A stretch of 64,000 nt of DNA from Hymenobacter metallicola. GTDB taxonomy: Bacteria > Bacteroidota > Bacteroidia > Cytophagales > Hymenobacteraceae. Of this stretch, positions 42,306 to 51,090 are shown one piece after another (the first letter of the stretch is position 1; each line of letters starts with the position of its first letter). Where the stretch lies: assembly GCF_004745645.1 (NCBI RefSeq), contig NZ_SRMB01000005.1, positions 310,001 through 374,000 on the forward strand, read 5' to 3'. The translations under genes and the position numbers were made by a program. The notes under the pieces were generated by a model. It ran no database searches and was not told where the DNA came from. It saw nothing but the letters and a program-made list of their open reading frames with translations.

Positions 42306-42313
42306 CAAATGTA
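42306..42313 (-). promoter_or_regulatory. -7 box TACATTTG upstream of pyrG
   Basis: Exact TAnnTTTG match on the minus strand, ending 9 bases before the pyrG ATG, which predicts a nearly leaderless message. A TTTG lies 24 bases upstream, further than usual. Confidence 0.5.
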
Positions 42314-42578
42314 GGGAAATAGTCGGAGGGCCGCGGCCAAAACCCGAATGTTGCGCAGAATAGTTGGCTCGGCAGCCGGAAAAAGTCTGGGTCCGCCACC
42401 GAAAAAACACCTCCTTGGCCCCGGCCTGCTACCAGCCGGCTGGCGCCTAAAAACGAGCTTTTCGATTACGTCTGTGCTTCAACTACTTGGCGCTAAGTCT
42501 TAATGGCTACAACTTCTGGCTGGCTGGGTCGGAAGTTGTAGGCGCTTGTGCATATTGTGGGGCTCAATCCTGCTTCTG

Positions 42579-43937
42579 ATGTACCGCCTGCTGCTGCCCT
42601 TTTCTTTTTTATTTTTCTACTTGTTGTCCTCGTCCGCCCCGGCTCAGAATAAAGCCGCCGCCGACAACGTGGCCGAAACCGCTCTGCACCGGGGCAAGGG
42701 CCCGCGCTGGCTCAATAGCCTGCTAAGCAGCTCCTCCGTGCTCCGCCAGCACCAGGTGGGCCTCAGTCTCCGCGACGCGGTTTCGGGCGAGCCGCTATAT
42801 GAGTTGAATTCCGAGCAGTATTTCACCCCGGCCAGCACCATGAAGCTGTTCAGTCTCTACGCCGGCCTGCACCTGCTCGGCGACTCGCTACCCAGCCTGC
42901 GCTACGTGGTGCGCCATGATTCGCTGCTGTTCTGGGGCACCGGCGACCCGACCCTGCTCCACGGCGACGTGCCCTCGCGCCGGGCCTTCGACTTTTTGCA
43001 GGGCCGGCCCGAAAAGCTGTTTTACACGCCGATTCCCTGCGTCGACGCTTTCGGCCCGGGCTGGAGCTGGGACGATTACAACTACTATTTCTCGCCGGAG
43101 CGCGGGCCTTTTCCGCTGTATGGGCACACCGTGCGCTTCCGAGCCACCCCGGGGCAGGCACTGTGGATAGCCCCCCGCATTTTCGCGCCCTTGGTGGAGC
43201 CGGCACCCGCGGGCATGGTCAGCGCCGACCACGTGCGGCGGCCCTTGCTCGAAAACCGGTTTTACGTGCTGCCCTTTACCCGCAGCTGGGTCGACGAAAC
43301 GCCCTTCCGCACGAGTACCGAGGTTTTGACCAAGCTCCTGCAGGATACCTTGCGGCGCGAGGTACGGGTGTTGCCCTGGCGCCCGCGGGTGGCCGACAGC
43401 GCCCGTACGCTCAGTGGCTTGCCCGTCGATTCGCTTTACCGGCGCATGCTGCAGGTGAGCGACAATTTTCTGGCCGAGCAACTATTGCTGATGTGTGCCA
43501 GCCGCCTCAGCCCTGACTCCCTCAACACCGACCGCGCCATTCGTGCCGTGCGCCAGCAGTGGCTGCAGGACCTGCCCGACGCCCCGCGCTGGGTCGACGG
43601 CTCGGGCCTGTCGCGCCTGAACCTGGCCACGCCCCGCTCCCTGACGGCCCTGCTGGTGAAGCTTCATCAGGAAGTGCCCGAGCCGCGTTTGCTAAGTCTG
43701 CTGGCGGCGGGCGGCGGGCACGGCACTCTGCGGCGCGTATACCATGATGCCCGCGGCACCTGGTTTTGGGGCAAAACCGGCACCCTGACCAACACCCACA
43801 ACCTCTGTGGCTACCTGCGCACGCGCACGGGCCGCCTGCTGGCCGTCAGCTTCACCAATAACAACCATGTAGTCGAAACCAGCGCGGTGCGTAAGGAAAT
43901 GGAGCGCATCCTGTTGCAAGTGCGCAACCGGCTGTAG
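42579..43937 (+). CDS. dacB: D-alanyl-D-alanine carboxypeptidase/endopeptidase (PBP4, S13 family)
   Basis: Periplasmic murein hydrolase that trims terminal D-Ala or cuts cross-links. The 452-residue protein has a signal peptide (MYRLLLPFSFLFFYLLSSSAPA) and the three penicillin-binding motifs: PASTMKLFS (S86, K89), VSDNFLAEQ (S294, N296) and GKTGTL (K399-G401). The long insertion between the first two motifs is typical of S13 enzymes. ATG at 42579 is preferred over an upstream TTG because the signal peptide begins there. It lies divergent to pyrG. Confidence 0.92.
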   Translation: MYRLLLPFSFLFFYLLSSSAPAQNKAAADNVAETALHRGKGPRWLNSLLSSSSVLRQHQVGLSLRDAVSGEPLYELNSEQYFTPASTMKLFSLYAGLHLLGDSLPSLRYVVRHDSLLFWGTGDPTLLHGDVPSRRAFDFLQGRPEKLFYTPIPCVDAFGPGWSWDDYNYYFSPERGPFPLYGHTVRFRATPGQALWIAPRIFAPLVEPAPAGMVSADHVRRPLLENRFYVLPFTRSWVDETPFRTSTEVLTKLLQDTLRREVRVLPWRPRVADSARTLSGLPVDSLYRRMLQVSDNFLAEQLLLMCASRLSPDSLNTDRAIRAVRQQWLQDLPDAPRWVDGSGLSRLNLATPRSLTALLVKLHQEVPEPRLLSLLAAGGGHGTLRRVYHDARGTWFWGKTGTLTNTHNLCGYLRTRTGRLLAVSFTNNNHVVETSAVRKEMERILLQVRNRL

Positions 43938-44320
43938 AACGCTGCTGCCTGCAGGGTAGCGCTGGCCGCCCCGCGAGTAAGGCTGAAATCCTGACGGTGG
44001 AGCACACCCAGCCCGTGGGTTGGGGTAGAGCAGAAAGGTGGCAGAACACTCAGAAAGTGGTTGCTTGCCCCTGTAAATCAGCAAAAAAGTCGTGTTGGAT
44101 CAGTGCAACTTGGTGTTGATAGAGCACTAGTGAAGATGACTGCAGCGCCGGCTGATTGTAGGAGGGTGTATAATAAGAGCCTGATTATCAACGTGTATTA
44201 TGGTTGTGCTGGTATGGCTGACCTATAATCGGTAAATTCATGCCTGCATTTACTTACCACCAATGGGTCTTTGTCAAGATCTAGCGGTTTAATATCTGGT
44301 ATCACCTAAAAGTTTTCGCT
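43938..44320. other. 383-base intergenic region upstream of the PA14 gene
   Basis: The first part is GC-rich with a small hairpin (CCCAGCC-CGT-GGGTTGG, 44007-44023). From about 44080 it becomes AT-rich, with several TAT- and ATTA-rich tracts that could hold a promoter, but no exact TAnnTTTG box. No gene, tRNA or repeat was recognised. Confidence 0.6.
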
Positions 44321-46042
44321 GTGCGTTGCTTGATCCTCTGCTCGTTGGTAGCTGGCCTTAGTGCCGGTACGACCACCCTGGCGCCGCCCGCCAACGCTAC
44401 CGCCCTTGTTGCTGGCGACCCGCGCGTACTTCGCCCGACCCTGCCGCCGGTTCAGAATGCCGGCACCGGCCTGACGGGCAGCTATTTTGCCAGCGGCTCG
44501 CTAGCTGGGGCCACTGTCCTACGCCGCGTCGATCCGGCCCTTGACTTTAACTGGGGCCAAGGCTCCCCCGGCCCCGGCCTGCCCAACGACAACTTCTCGG
44601 CGCGCTGGGAAGGCTTGGTAGCGGCAGCGGCTACGGGCAGCTACCGCTTCGTGGCCAAAACCAATGACGCAGTACGCCTGTGGGTAAATGGTAAGAAGAT
44701 CATCGACACGTTTGACGGGGGGAAACTCGGCGCCCAGGGTAGCGCAGGGGTAGGCCTGGCCGCCGGCGAAAAAACCACTATCAAGGTGGAGTTTGCCGAG
44801 GGTGAAGGCGACGCCATGTTTCAACTGATGTGGGCCCCTCCCGGCCAGAGCCCGCAGCTAATACCCTCCACCAGCCTGTACCCGCTTGGCTCGCCTACTA
44901 CCCCCGACCCGCCCGGAAGCACCCCGCCCGCGGTAGCCAAAGCCGCGGTAGCTCCCAAGCCGGCACCGGTAAAAGCCGCCGCTAAAGTGGAACCCAAGCC
45001 CCGGCCAGCCAAGGCACCGGTGGCCGCCGCGCCTGCCAAGCCGGCCGTGAAGACCCCAACGGCGGAAGAAGAAGCGGCCTTAGCCGCGAAAGCCGCCGCT
45101 AAGGCCGCCGAAGCGCAGGCCAAAACCGATAAGCTGGCCGCCGAGGCCAAGGCCAAAGCCGATAAGCAGGCGGCCAAAGCCGCCGCCGATGCTCTGGCCA
45201 AGGCCGAAAAAGCCCGTCAGGAAGAGCCCATGAAACCCCTAGACCCCGGCGTATACGTGCTGACCTCGCGCACCACCGGGAAGCCGCTGGAGGTAGTTGA
45301 CCCGTACCGGCCCAACAGCCAGGCCTACCAGCCGGCCGCAATTGGCGCCGGCGGGGTTGCTGCCCCTACTACCCGCAACACCGCTCCGCAGTGGCGTATC
45401 GAAAGCCTGGGCGGGGGCTATTACCGCCTGATGGTACCCGGCAACAACCGGGTACTGGAAGTACTGGGCAGCTCGACTTCTAACGGCGCCGACCTGGATT
45501 TGTGGCCTTACTACAGCGGCAACAACCAAGCCTGGCGCATTGAGCCGGCTGGTCCCCAGGGTTATTACAAGCTGGTCGCCAAGCATAGCAACAAGGCCCT
45601 GACGGCCAAGGACTCGGCCAATGTGGCCACGGAAGGAGCCATACACCAGTGGCGCGACAATGGCCGCGAAAACCAGATGTGGAAGCTGGAGCCCATCAAA
45701 GGGGAAGAGCCGGCCCTGACCGCCATGGCCGGCAGCAAGCCGGGCGTGGGGGCCCACAAAATGAGCATTTACCCCAACCCCAGCAATGGCGTAGTGCAGC
45801 TGCGCTACGAGCTACCGGAAGAAATTCCGATGGGCTGGGTACTCTACAACCAGAGTGGAGCTCCCGTGCGCGTGTCGGATTACCGCCGCCAGCCTTCCGG
45901 GCCGCACCACCAGACCCTGGACTTCACCGGCCTGCCCGCCGGCGACTACAACCTGCGCATGACCGTCGGCACCGTCACGACGCGGGAGCAGCTGCAGCTG
46001 CGCAGCCCCAAGCCCTCGGTGCCCACGCCCAGCGGCAACTAG
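44321..46042 (+). CDS. Secreted PA14 - ricin-lectin - type IX sorting protein
   Basis: A 573-residue multidomain surface or secreted protein. Parts in order: signal-like N-terminus (MRCLILCSLVAGLSAG), PA14 domain (about 45-190, GLTGSYFASGSLAG and SYRFVAKTNDAVRLWVNGKK), a low-complexity Ala/Lys/Pro linker (about 195-300) of KAA- and AAKA-like units, a ricin-type lectin domain (about 305-465, GVYVLTSRTTGKPLEV; YYRLMVPGNNRVLEVLG; YYKLVAKHSNKALT) and a C-terminal type IX (type A) sorting domain from about 485 (MSIYPNPSNGVVQLRYELPE). PA14 and ricin folds bind sugars, so carbohydrate adhesion is likely (inference). The start is GTG at 44321; no better ATG was found. Confidence 0.87.
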   Translation: MRCLILCSLVAGLSAGTTTLAPPANATALVAGDPRVLRPTLPPVQNAGTGLTGSYFASGSLAGATVLRRVDPALDFNWGQGSPGPGLPNDNFSARWEGLVAAAATGSYRFVAKTNDAVRLWVNGKKIIDTFDGGKLGAQGSAGVGLAAGEKTTIKVEFAEGEGDAMFQLMWAPPGQSPQLIPSTSLYPLGSPTTPDPPGSTPPAVAKAAVAPKPAPVKAAAKVEPKPRPAKAPVAAAPAKPAVKTPTAEEEAALAAKAAAKAAEAQAKTDKLAAEAKAKADKQAAKAAADALAKAEKARQEEPMKPLDPGVYVLTSRTTGKPLEVVDPYRPNSQAYQPAAIGAGGVAAPTTRNTAPQWRIESLGGGYYRLMVPGNNRVLEVLGSSTSNGADLDLWPYYSGNNQAWRIEPAGPQGYYKLVAKHSNKALTAKDSANVATEGAIHQWRDNGRENQMWKLEPIKGEEPALTAMAGSKPGVGAHKMSIYPNPSNGVVQLRYELPEEIPMGWVLYNQSGAPVRVSDYRRQPSGPHHQTLDFTGLPAGDYNLRMTVGTVTTREQLQLRSPKPSVPTPSGN

Positions 46043-46064
46043 TACCGAAATAGACTTCATCAAG

Positions 46065-46107
46065 CAACAACGGTCGGCCCCATGTGGAGCCGACCGTTGT
46101 TGTTTTT
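46065..46107. terminator. Terminator between the PA14 gene and serBA
   Basis: CAACAACGGTCGGC / GCCGACCGTTGTTG, 14 bp perfect, 10-nt loop, followed by TTTTT on the plus strand. It sits between convergent genes. Confidence 0.88.
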
Positions 46108-46147
46108 GATTACTGTCAGTGAACCGCTTTTAAAAGCGGAAGCTAGG

Positions 46148-48049
46148 TTAGTACAGCACCCGAAACTTAATGGTGTGCTCTACTTCGCGCAGGGCCTGAA
46201 TGACTTCCTGGTCGTATTCCTGGTTGATGTCGGTAATCACATAGCCGATGTGCTCGTTGGTTTTCAGGTACTGCCCCAGGATGTTGACGTGGTGGGCGGC
46301 CAGCACGTTGTTGATCTGGGCCAGTACGCCGGGCACGTTAGCGTGAATGTGGATCAGGCGGTGCGCCTGCTGCAGCGGGAGCTGAATGTTGGGGAAATTG
46401 ACGCTCTGCTGGGTGTTGCCGGTGTTGATGTACTGCATAATTCGCTCGGGCACGAACTCGGCAATGTTGCGTTGGGCCTCGGCCGTGCTGCCGCCGATGT
46501 GGGGCGTAAGCAGTACGTTGGGCAAACCCCGCAGCTCACTCTCGAAGCCTTCGTCGTTGGTTTTGGGCTCGTAGGGAAACACATCGACGGCGGCGCCGCC
46601 GAGGTGGCCGCTGCGTAGGGCGGCGGCCAGGGCCGGTACATCCACGACGTGGCCGCGGGCGTTGTTGAGCAGGATGGCGCCGGGCTTCATCAGGGCTAGT
46701 TCGGCGGCGCCGATGAGGTTGGTGTTGTCCTTGCGGCCGTCCACGTGCAGGGTCACGATGTCGGCTTGCTGGAGCAGCTCCTGCAGCGTACGGCAGCGCA
46801 CGGCGTTGCCCAATTGCAGCTTTTCGGCCACGTCGTAATACAGCACCTGCATGCCCACGGCCTCGGCCACTACCGACAGCTGGGAGCCAATGTTGCCGTA
46901 GCCCACGATGCCGAGCTTTTTGCCCCGGATTTCAAACGAGCCCCGGGCCGACTTATCCCATTCGCCCTGGTGCATCTTGGGGTTTTTCTCCGGAATACGG
47001 CGGGCCAGCACGATGATTTCGCCCAGGGCCAGCTCTACCACCGAGCGGGTGTTGGAGAAAGGGGCGTTGAACACGGCCACACCCCGCTTCATGGCCTCAG
47101 TTAAATCAATTTGGTTGGTGCCGATGCAGAAGGCGCCGATGGCAATGAGGCGGTTGGCTTTGTCGAGCACCCGCTGCGTGACCTGGGTTTTGCTTCGGAT
47201 TCCGAGGATGCTTACGCCCTCGATGCGCTCCATGAGCTCTTCTTCGTCGAGGCCGCCGGGCACGGAGTCGACTTGGTAACCTTCGGCGCGGAATAGCTCG
47301 GCGGCCCGCACGTCGGGGTTTTCGAGCAGCAATACCTTAATGCGGTTTTTGGGGTAACTCAGGGTCATGGGCAGCTTGTTCTGATAGAGAAACTCGTCGA
47401 AAGAGGGGAGAACTTCGTCGGCGCGGGCCACCACGGCTTCGCGGCTGACGTTTTCGGTGAAGGCGTAAAAGCGGTTGGCCAAGCCGGCTTCCCGGATCTG
47501 GTAGTCGGTGTAACCGTCGCCGAGCACGTACACGTCGCCTTCCAGCTCCAGCTCGCGCAGCTGCAGAATCTTGCCCCCGTCGCGGCTCAGCACGTTTTCG
47601 GGGTCAAAGCCGGTGATGCGGCCCGTCTCGTCGAAGGTGAAGGTGTTGGCCAGCACGTGGTCGGCGCTGATGCCGAAGTCGGCCACGACGGGCTCGATGA
47701 ATTCCCGAAAGCCGCTGCTGACGATGTAGACCCGCCCGGGAAACCGCTCAAAAAAGCCGCGGTTGCGCACGATACTCTCCGATACCTTGCCCTTGAGCTG
47801 CTCCACGAGCAGAGGCAGGTGCTCGCGCCGGGCCGGCAGCAGGGCCAGCCGCTGCTTCAAGGACTCCGAAAAGCTCAGGCTGCCACTCATGCCGCGGTCG
47901 GTCAGGGCCCGGATTTGGCCGACTACCTTTTCCCGGTCGGGGTGGCCGTGCAGGGCAATATCGGCTAGCTCATCCAGGCCCTCCACCTGAGTAAACGTGC
48001 TGTCGAAGTCAATAATCAGGTAGGGCAGCGTTGCGGTTATTTGGGCCAT
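46148..48049 (-). CDS. Phosphoserine phosphatase - phosphoglycerate dehydrogenase fusion
   Basis: One 633-residue chain joins the last and first enzymes of serine synthesis. Residues about 1-225 form a HAD phosphatase of SerB type: LIIDFDSTFTQVEGLDELAD (nucleophile D14, D16), YIVSSGF and LGDGYTDYQI near 178. Residues about 240-560 form a D-3-phosphoglycerate dehydrogenase: GAFCIGTNQIDL, NAPFSNTRSVVELALGEI, the NAD motif GIVGYGNIGSQ near 378 and LTPHIGGSTAEAQ. A C-terminal ACT domain (about 565-633, HANVPGVLAQINNVL) suggests serine feedback control. There is no frameshift between the halves. An alternative in-frame ATG at 48079 would add ten residues; the choice is uncertain. serC is not in the window. 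Confidence 0.9.
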   Translation of the reverse strand: MAQITATLPYLIIDFDSTFTQVEGLDELADIALHGHPDREKVVGQIRALTDRGMSGSLSFSESLKQRLALLPARREHLPLLVEQLKGKVSESIVRNRGFFERFPGRVYIVSSGFREFIEPVVADFGISADHVLANTFTFDETGRITGFDPENVLSRDGGKILQLRELELEGDVYVLGDGYTDYQIREAGLANRFYAFTENVSREAVVARADEVLPSFDEFLYQNKLPMTLSYPKNRIKVLLLENPDVRAAELFRAEGYQVDSVPGGLDEEELMERIEGVSILGIRSKTQVTQRVLDKANRLIAIGAFCIGTNQIDLTEAMKRGVAVFNAPFSNTRSVVELALGEIIVLARRIPEKNPKMHQGEWDKSARGSFEIRGKKLGIVGYGNIGSQLSVVAEAVGMQVLYYDVAEKLQLGNAVRCRTLQELLQQADIVTLHVDGRKDNTNLIGAAELALMKPGAILLNNARGHVVDVPALAAALRSGHLGGAAVDVFPYEPKTNDEGFESELRGLPNVLLTPHIGGSTAEAQRNIAEFVPERIMQYINTGNTQQSVNFPNIQLPLQQAHRLIHIHANVPGVLAQINNVLAAHHVNILGQYLKTNEHIGYVITDINQEYDQEVIQALREVEHTIKFRVLY

Positions 48050-48179
48050 AGCGGCGGTAATATCGGGGACAAAACTCATTTGAAAGTGTAAAAGTCTTCT
48101 TAGTCGATTGGGGAAGGGGCTGGCAACCTTTTCGGGGCCGCGGGGCTCTTCTGCTAGTCTAGCCATTTTAATCCCCTTT

Positions 48180-48932
48180 ATGATGAAAAGAATTACCCTG
48201 CTATTTCTCGCTTTACTACCGGCCGGGCTCAGCTACGGACAAGCCACCGAGTATTCCCTGCACCTGACGTCGGGCTTTTCCGCGTTTCGCGGCCCCTCGG
48301 CCCCCAATGAAACGGTCCTTGTGATTCCCGCCAATCAACGGGATTTTGAATTTGGTTATATGAATCCGCGCATCACGGAGCCCTTCGCGGTTAACCCCTT
48401 TGGGCGCAAGCTGGGACTGGCGTACGGGGCCGCCGGGCAGGTGCAGCGTATTTCGGCGGCTAACCTGGTTTTTGGGGTGCAGGCCGGCTACGAGGTGCTA
48501 CGGAGCCGGACACCCGTTTCGGTGATTTTTGACAAGTCCGACGCCGGGGCCTCAGCCAACGGCCATGCCACGCTGGCCAACAGCTTCATCAACCTGCATG
48601 CTTTCCTGGGGCACCGTTTCACGCGGGGTAAGCTCGACTATGACCTGACGACGGGGCCGGAAATCGGCTGGTTGCAGCGCAGCCACGAATCGGCCGAGGC
48701 CACGGTAGAGTCGGCGGGCCGGGAGGTGTACACCACCGACCTGGACCGCAGTCAGCGGAAGGTGGATGTGCGGGCCCGCGTCAATCTGACGGCCTATTAC
48801 CAGCGGCTGGGCTTTTCGGTCGGATATTCGCTGGGGTTGAGCAAGTACCGGCAGGACTACATCAGCAGCAACGACAAGCTGTATTCCCAGGTTTTCCGCA
48901 CGGGCATTGCCTACCGGCTCACGCGCTCCTAG
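48180..48932 (+). CDS. Predicted outer-membrane beta-barrel protein
   Basis: A 250-residue exported protein with signal peptide MMKRITLLFLALLPAGLSYG, then alternating amphipathic strands rich in Gly, Tyr and Arg (LVFGVQAGYEVL; LHAFLGHRFTRGKLDYDLTTG; LGFSVGYSLGLSKY) ending FRTGIAYRLTRS. This is the pattern of small outer-membrane beta-barrels (OMP_b-brl-like). No exact family or ligand can be named. ATGATG at 48180 allows two adjacent starts. It is divergent from the serB-serA fusion. Confidence 0.8.
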   Translation: MMKRITLLFLALLPAGLSYGQATEYSLHLTSGFSAFRGPSAPNETVLVIPANQRDFEFGYMNPRITEPFAVNPFGRKLGLAYGAAGQVQRISAANLVFGVQAGYEVLRSRTPVSVIFDKSDAGASANGHATLANSFINLHAFLGHRFTRGKLDYDLTTGPEIGWLQRSHESAEATVESAGREVYTTDLDRSQRKVDVRARVNLTAYYQRLGFSVGYSLGLSKYRQDYISSNDKLYSQVFRTGIAYRLTRS

Positions 48933-48938
48933 CCAGCG

Positions 48939-49328
48939 CTACTGCTCGTAAAATTCCACCGGCAGCCCGTCGGGGTCCTGAATGAACGTGAAGCGGCGGC
49001 CGGTAAACGCATCGGTACGAATGGGCTCCGACGCTACCTGGTGCTGAGCTAGCCAGGCCACGGTGGCATCCAGGTCGGAAACGGCAAAGGCAAGGTGGCG
49101 CAGGCCGGTGGCCTCGGGCCGCGACAGGCGGGCCGGCGGCTCCGGGAACGAAAACAGCTCGATGATGTAGTGCCCCTGCAGGGCCAGATCGAGCTTATAA
49201 GACTGGCGCTCGGCGCGGTACACTTCCCGAATTACCTGCAGGCCCAGTACCTCGGTGTAAAAGCGCTTCGACACGGCATAGTCGGCGCAGATAATGGCAA
49301 TGTGGTGAATGTGCAGCAGGGGCAGCAT
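48939..49328 (-). CDS. VOC-family protein (glyoxalase I-like)
   Basis: A 129-residue vicinal-oxygen-chelate protein with two beta-alpha-beta-beta-beta modules. Metal-ligand positions are visible as H8 or H9 (LHIHHIAIICADY), E (IIELFSFPEPP), H (LRHLAFAVSDLD) and E (DPDGLPVEFYEQ), the glyoxalase I arrangement. Similar short proteins are annotated as lactoylglutathione lyase-like or YwbC/GloA2-like; the substrate is uncertain. It is convergent with the beta-barrel gene, separated by 6 bases. Confidence 0.88.
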   Translation of the reverse strand: MLPLLHIHHIAIICADYAVSKRFYTEVLGLQVIREVYRAERQSYKLDLALQGHYIIELFSFPEPPARLSRPEATGLRHLAFAVSDLDATVAWLAQHQVASEPIRTDAFTGRRFTFIQDPDGLPVEFYEQ

Positions 49329-49374
49329 AGGCAGAAACAGGTAGCTAGCGAGTGTTGAGGCAAAGCAACAAGGG

Positions 49375-50088
49375 TTAGGTTATCCGCTTGGCCTCACAGG
49401 CCGGAATCCAGTGGTCGTCCTGGCATACGGGGCAGCGGGCCACTGCCGCTTTGAGCAGTTCGCGCACTTTGCCGCAGGTGGCGCAGGCGTACGGGCCGGC
49501 TTCAGGGGCGTGGCGGTATGTCTGGGTGAGGCGCTCGGGCCAGATGGGCAGGCCCGGCTGCACGTCCTCATCGACGTAAAAGTAGATGCTGATGTTGCCG
49601 GTGGCCTCGATATAGGCCCGGCGCACCTGGCCCAGGTGCTCAACCTGCAACTGGCGCATCTCGCCAAATAGCTCCTTCTGGGTCAGATTCTGCTGCCGAA
49701 ACTCGTCGATGCAGATCCGGCCATCTTCCACGAGCAGCACCGGCCGGCCTTCGAGCCAGTCGCTGAAGCGGGGGAATTTTTCGGTGGCTTTGTTGAAGAG
49801 CAGATACAGAATCGGAACGATGATGAATACTACGGCCGCGTGCAGCAGGGGCGTATCGTCGTAGAGCATGGCGTCGCCGGCGGCCGAGCCCAAGGCCAGA
49901 ATGATGCTCAGTTCAAAAATGGACAGTTGACGCACACCCCGCCGGCCCGTCACGCGCAGCGCCCCAATCACCATGAAGTAGGTGAGCACGCAGCGCAGCG
50001 CTACTTCGAGCAGAAACAGGGGCGGGGCATCCTCGGAAAACAGCAGGCGGTTCCAATCGAAGGGTTGGATGGTAGCAGCTAAAAGCAT
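49375..50088 (-). CDS. DUF421 (YetF-like) membrane protein with C-terminal zinc ribbon
   Basis: A 237-residue protein. Three hydrophobic segments (about 25-45, 57-75, 82-100) precede the DUF421 cytoplasmic domain with GRPVLLVEDGRICIDEFRQQ and TQKELFGEMRQLQVEHLGQV, as in the YetF/YdfS family implicated in spore and envelope functions in Bacillus. After residue 200 a CxxC-13-CxxC motif (C202, C205, C219, C222) with a further C231 looks like a zinc ribbon, which most DUF421 proteins I know of do not carry. Function unknown. Confidence 0.85.
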   Translation of the reverse strand: MLLAATIQPFDWNRLLFSEDAPPLFLLEVALRCVLTYFMVIGALRVTGRRGVRQLSIFELSIILALGSAAGDAMLYDDTPLLHAAVVFIIVPILYLLFNKATEKFPRFSDWLEGRPVLLVEDGRICIDEFRQQNLTQKELFGEMRQLQVEHLGQVRRAYIEATGNISIYFYVDEDVQPGLPIWPERLTQTYRHAPEAGPYACATCGKVRELLKAAVARCPVCQDDHWIPACEAKRIT

Positions 50089-50334
50089 AGAAGCAAGTAT
50101 AGAGTATCTGCCGTAACGTATGCCAGCGGCTTCTTGTTGAGCTTCTCGAAGTTCAGAGAGTTGATTTATAAGGAAATAGCACGGGCGTGGCCTTCTTGCC
50201 GGGCCTTCTCAAATCAGGCTTAGGTACTTGATTTTCAAAGTTCTAGTGATGAGTCTGGCGTAAGCCCGGCTATATCATAATTACGGCAGGCGAGTATACG
50301 CTTATCTGTTTCTAAGGGCCCGCCCTGCATCGCT

Positions 50335-51012
50335 ATGAATCGTACTACCCCACCGGTTGAGTTTATCCTGCACGCCGTTACGCACCACGATACGGCCGAT
50401 GGCGTAGAAGCGCTGACCCTAGGTACCAACCGGGGCGAAATGCCCGCCCGCCTGCACCCGGCGCCTGCCGGCGCCCCGGCCGTCGTGTGGGTAGGGGGCG
50501 CGGGCGGGGGCCTCGACGGCCCGGCCTGGGGGCTGTATCCGCGGCTGGCCACGCAGCTCAGCCACCACGGTATCGCTTCGTTGCGGCTGCACTACCGCAG
50601 GCCCAACTATCTGGAAGAGTGCGTCATGGATACGCTGCTGGCCGTGGAATACCTGGTGCAGCAGCGCGGGCACCGGGGCGTGGCGTTGGTCGGCCATTCG
50701 TTTGGCGGCGCGGTGGTTATTTCGGCCGGGGCCCTGAGCGAGGCCGTAACGGCCGTAGTAGCCATGAGCAGCCAAACCTACGGCACCGACCTGACCCCGC
50801 AGGTCAGCCCGCGGCCGTTACTGCTGCTGCACGGCACCGAAGATGAAATTCTGTCGGCGGCCTGCTCGCAGGATATCTACCGCCGGGCCCGGCAGCCCAA
50901 GGAGCTGGTGCTGTATCCCGGCTGCCACCACGGCCTCGACGAGTGCCGGGAGCAGGTCGACCACGACCTGGTGGCGTGGCTGCGGCGGCAGCTGCCCGCC
51001 AGACAGCAATAG
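50335..51012 (+). CDS. Alpha/beta hydrolase (dienelactone hydrolase-like)
   Basis: A 225-residue cytoplasmic hydrolase: oxyanion region AVVWVGGAGGGLDGPAWGLY, nucleophile elbow VGHSFGGAVV (serine), acid in LLLLHGTEDEILSA, and base in YPGCHHGLDECRE. The spacing fits the alpha/beta-hydrolase or dienelactone hydrolase group. Substrate unknown. It is followed at once by a strong terminator, so it is transcribed alone. Confidence 0.87.
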   Translation: MNRTTPPVEFILHAVTHHDTADGVEALTLGTNRGEMPARLHPAPAGAPAVVWVGGAGGGLDGPAWGLYPRLATQLSHHGIASLRLHYRRPNYLEECVMDTLLAVEYLVQQRGHRGVALVGHSFGGAVVISAGALSEAVTAVVAMSSQTYGTDLTPQVSPRPLLLLHGTEDEILSAACSQDIYRRARQPKELVLYPGCHHGLDECREQVDHDLVAWLRRQLPARQQ

Positions 51013-51023
51013 CAGCCCAATAA

Positions 51024-51061
51024 AAAAAGCCCGGCTGCAAAGGCTTGCAGCCGGGCTTTTT
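51024..51061. terminator. Strong bidirectional terminator
   Basis: A perfect 17-bp stem AAAAAGCCCGGCTGCAA / TTGCAGCCGGGCTTTTT with a 4-nt loop, between the convergent hydrolase and 51091-51390. Confidence 0.92.
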
Positions 51062-51090
51062 CTTAGAACCTGGGTTCTGGCGGTCAGAAC

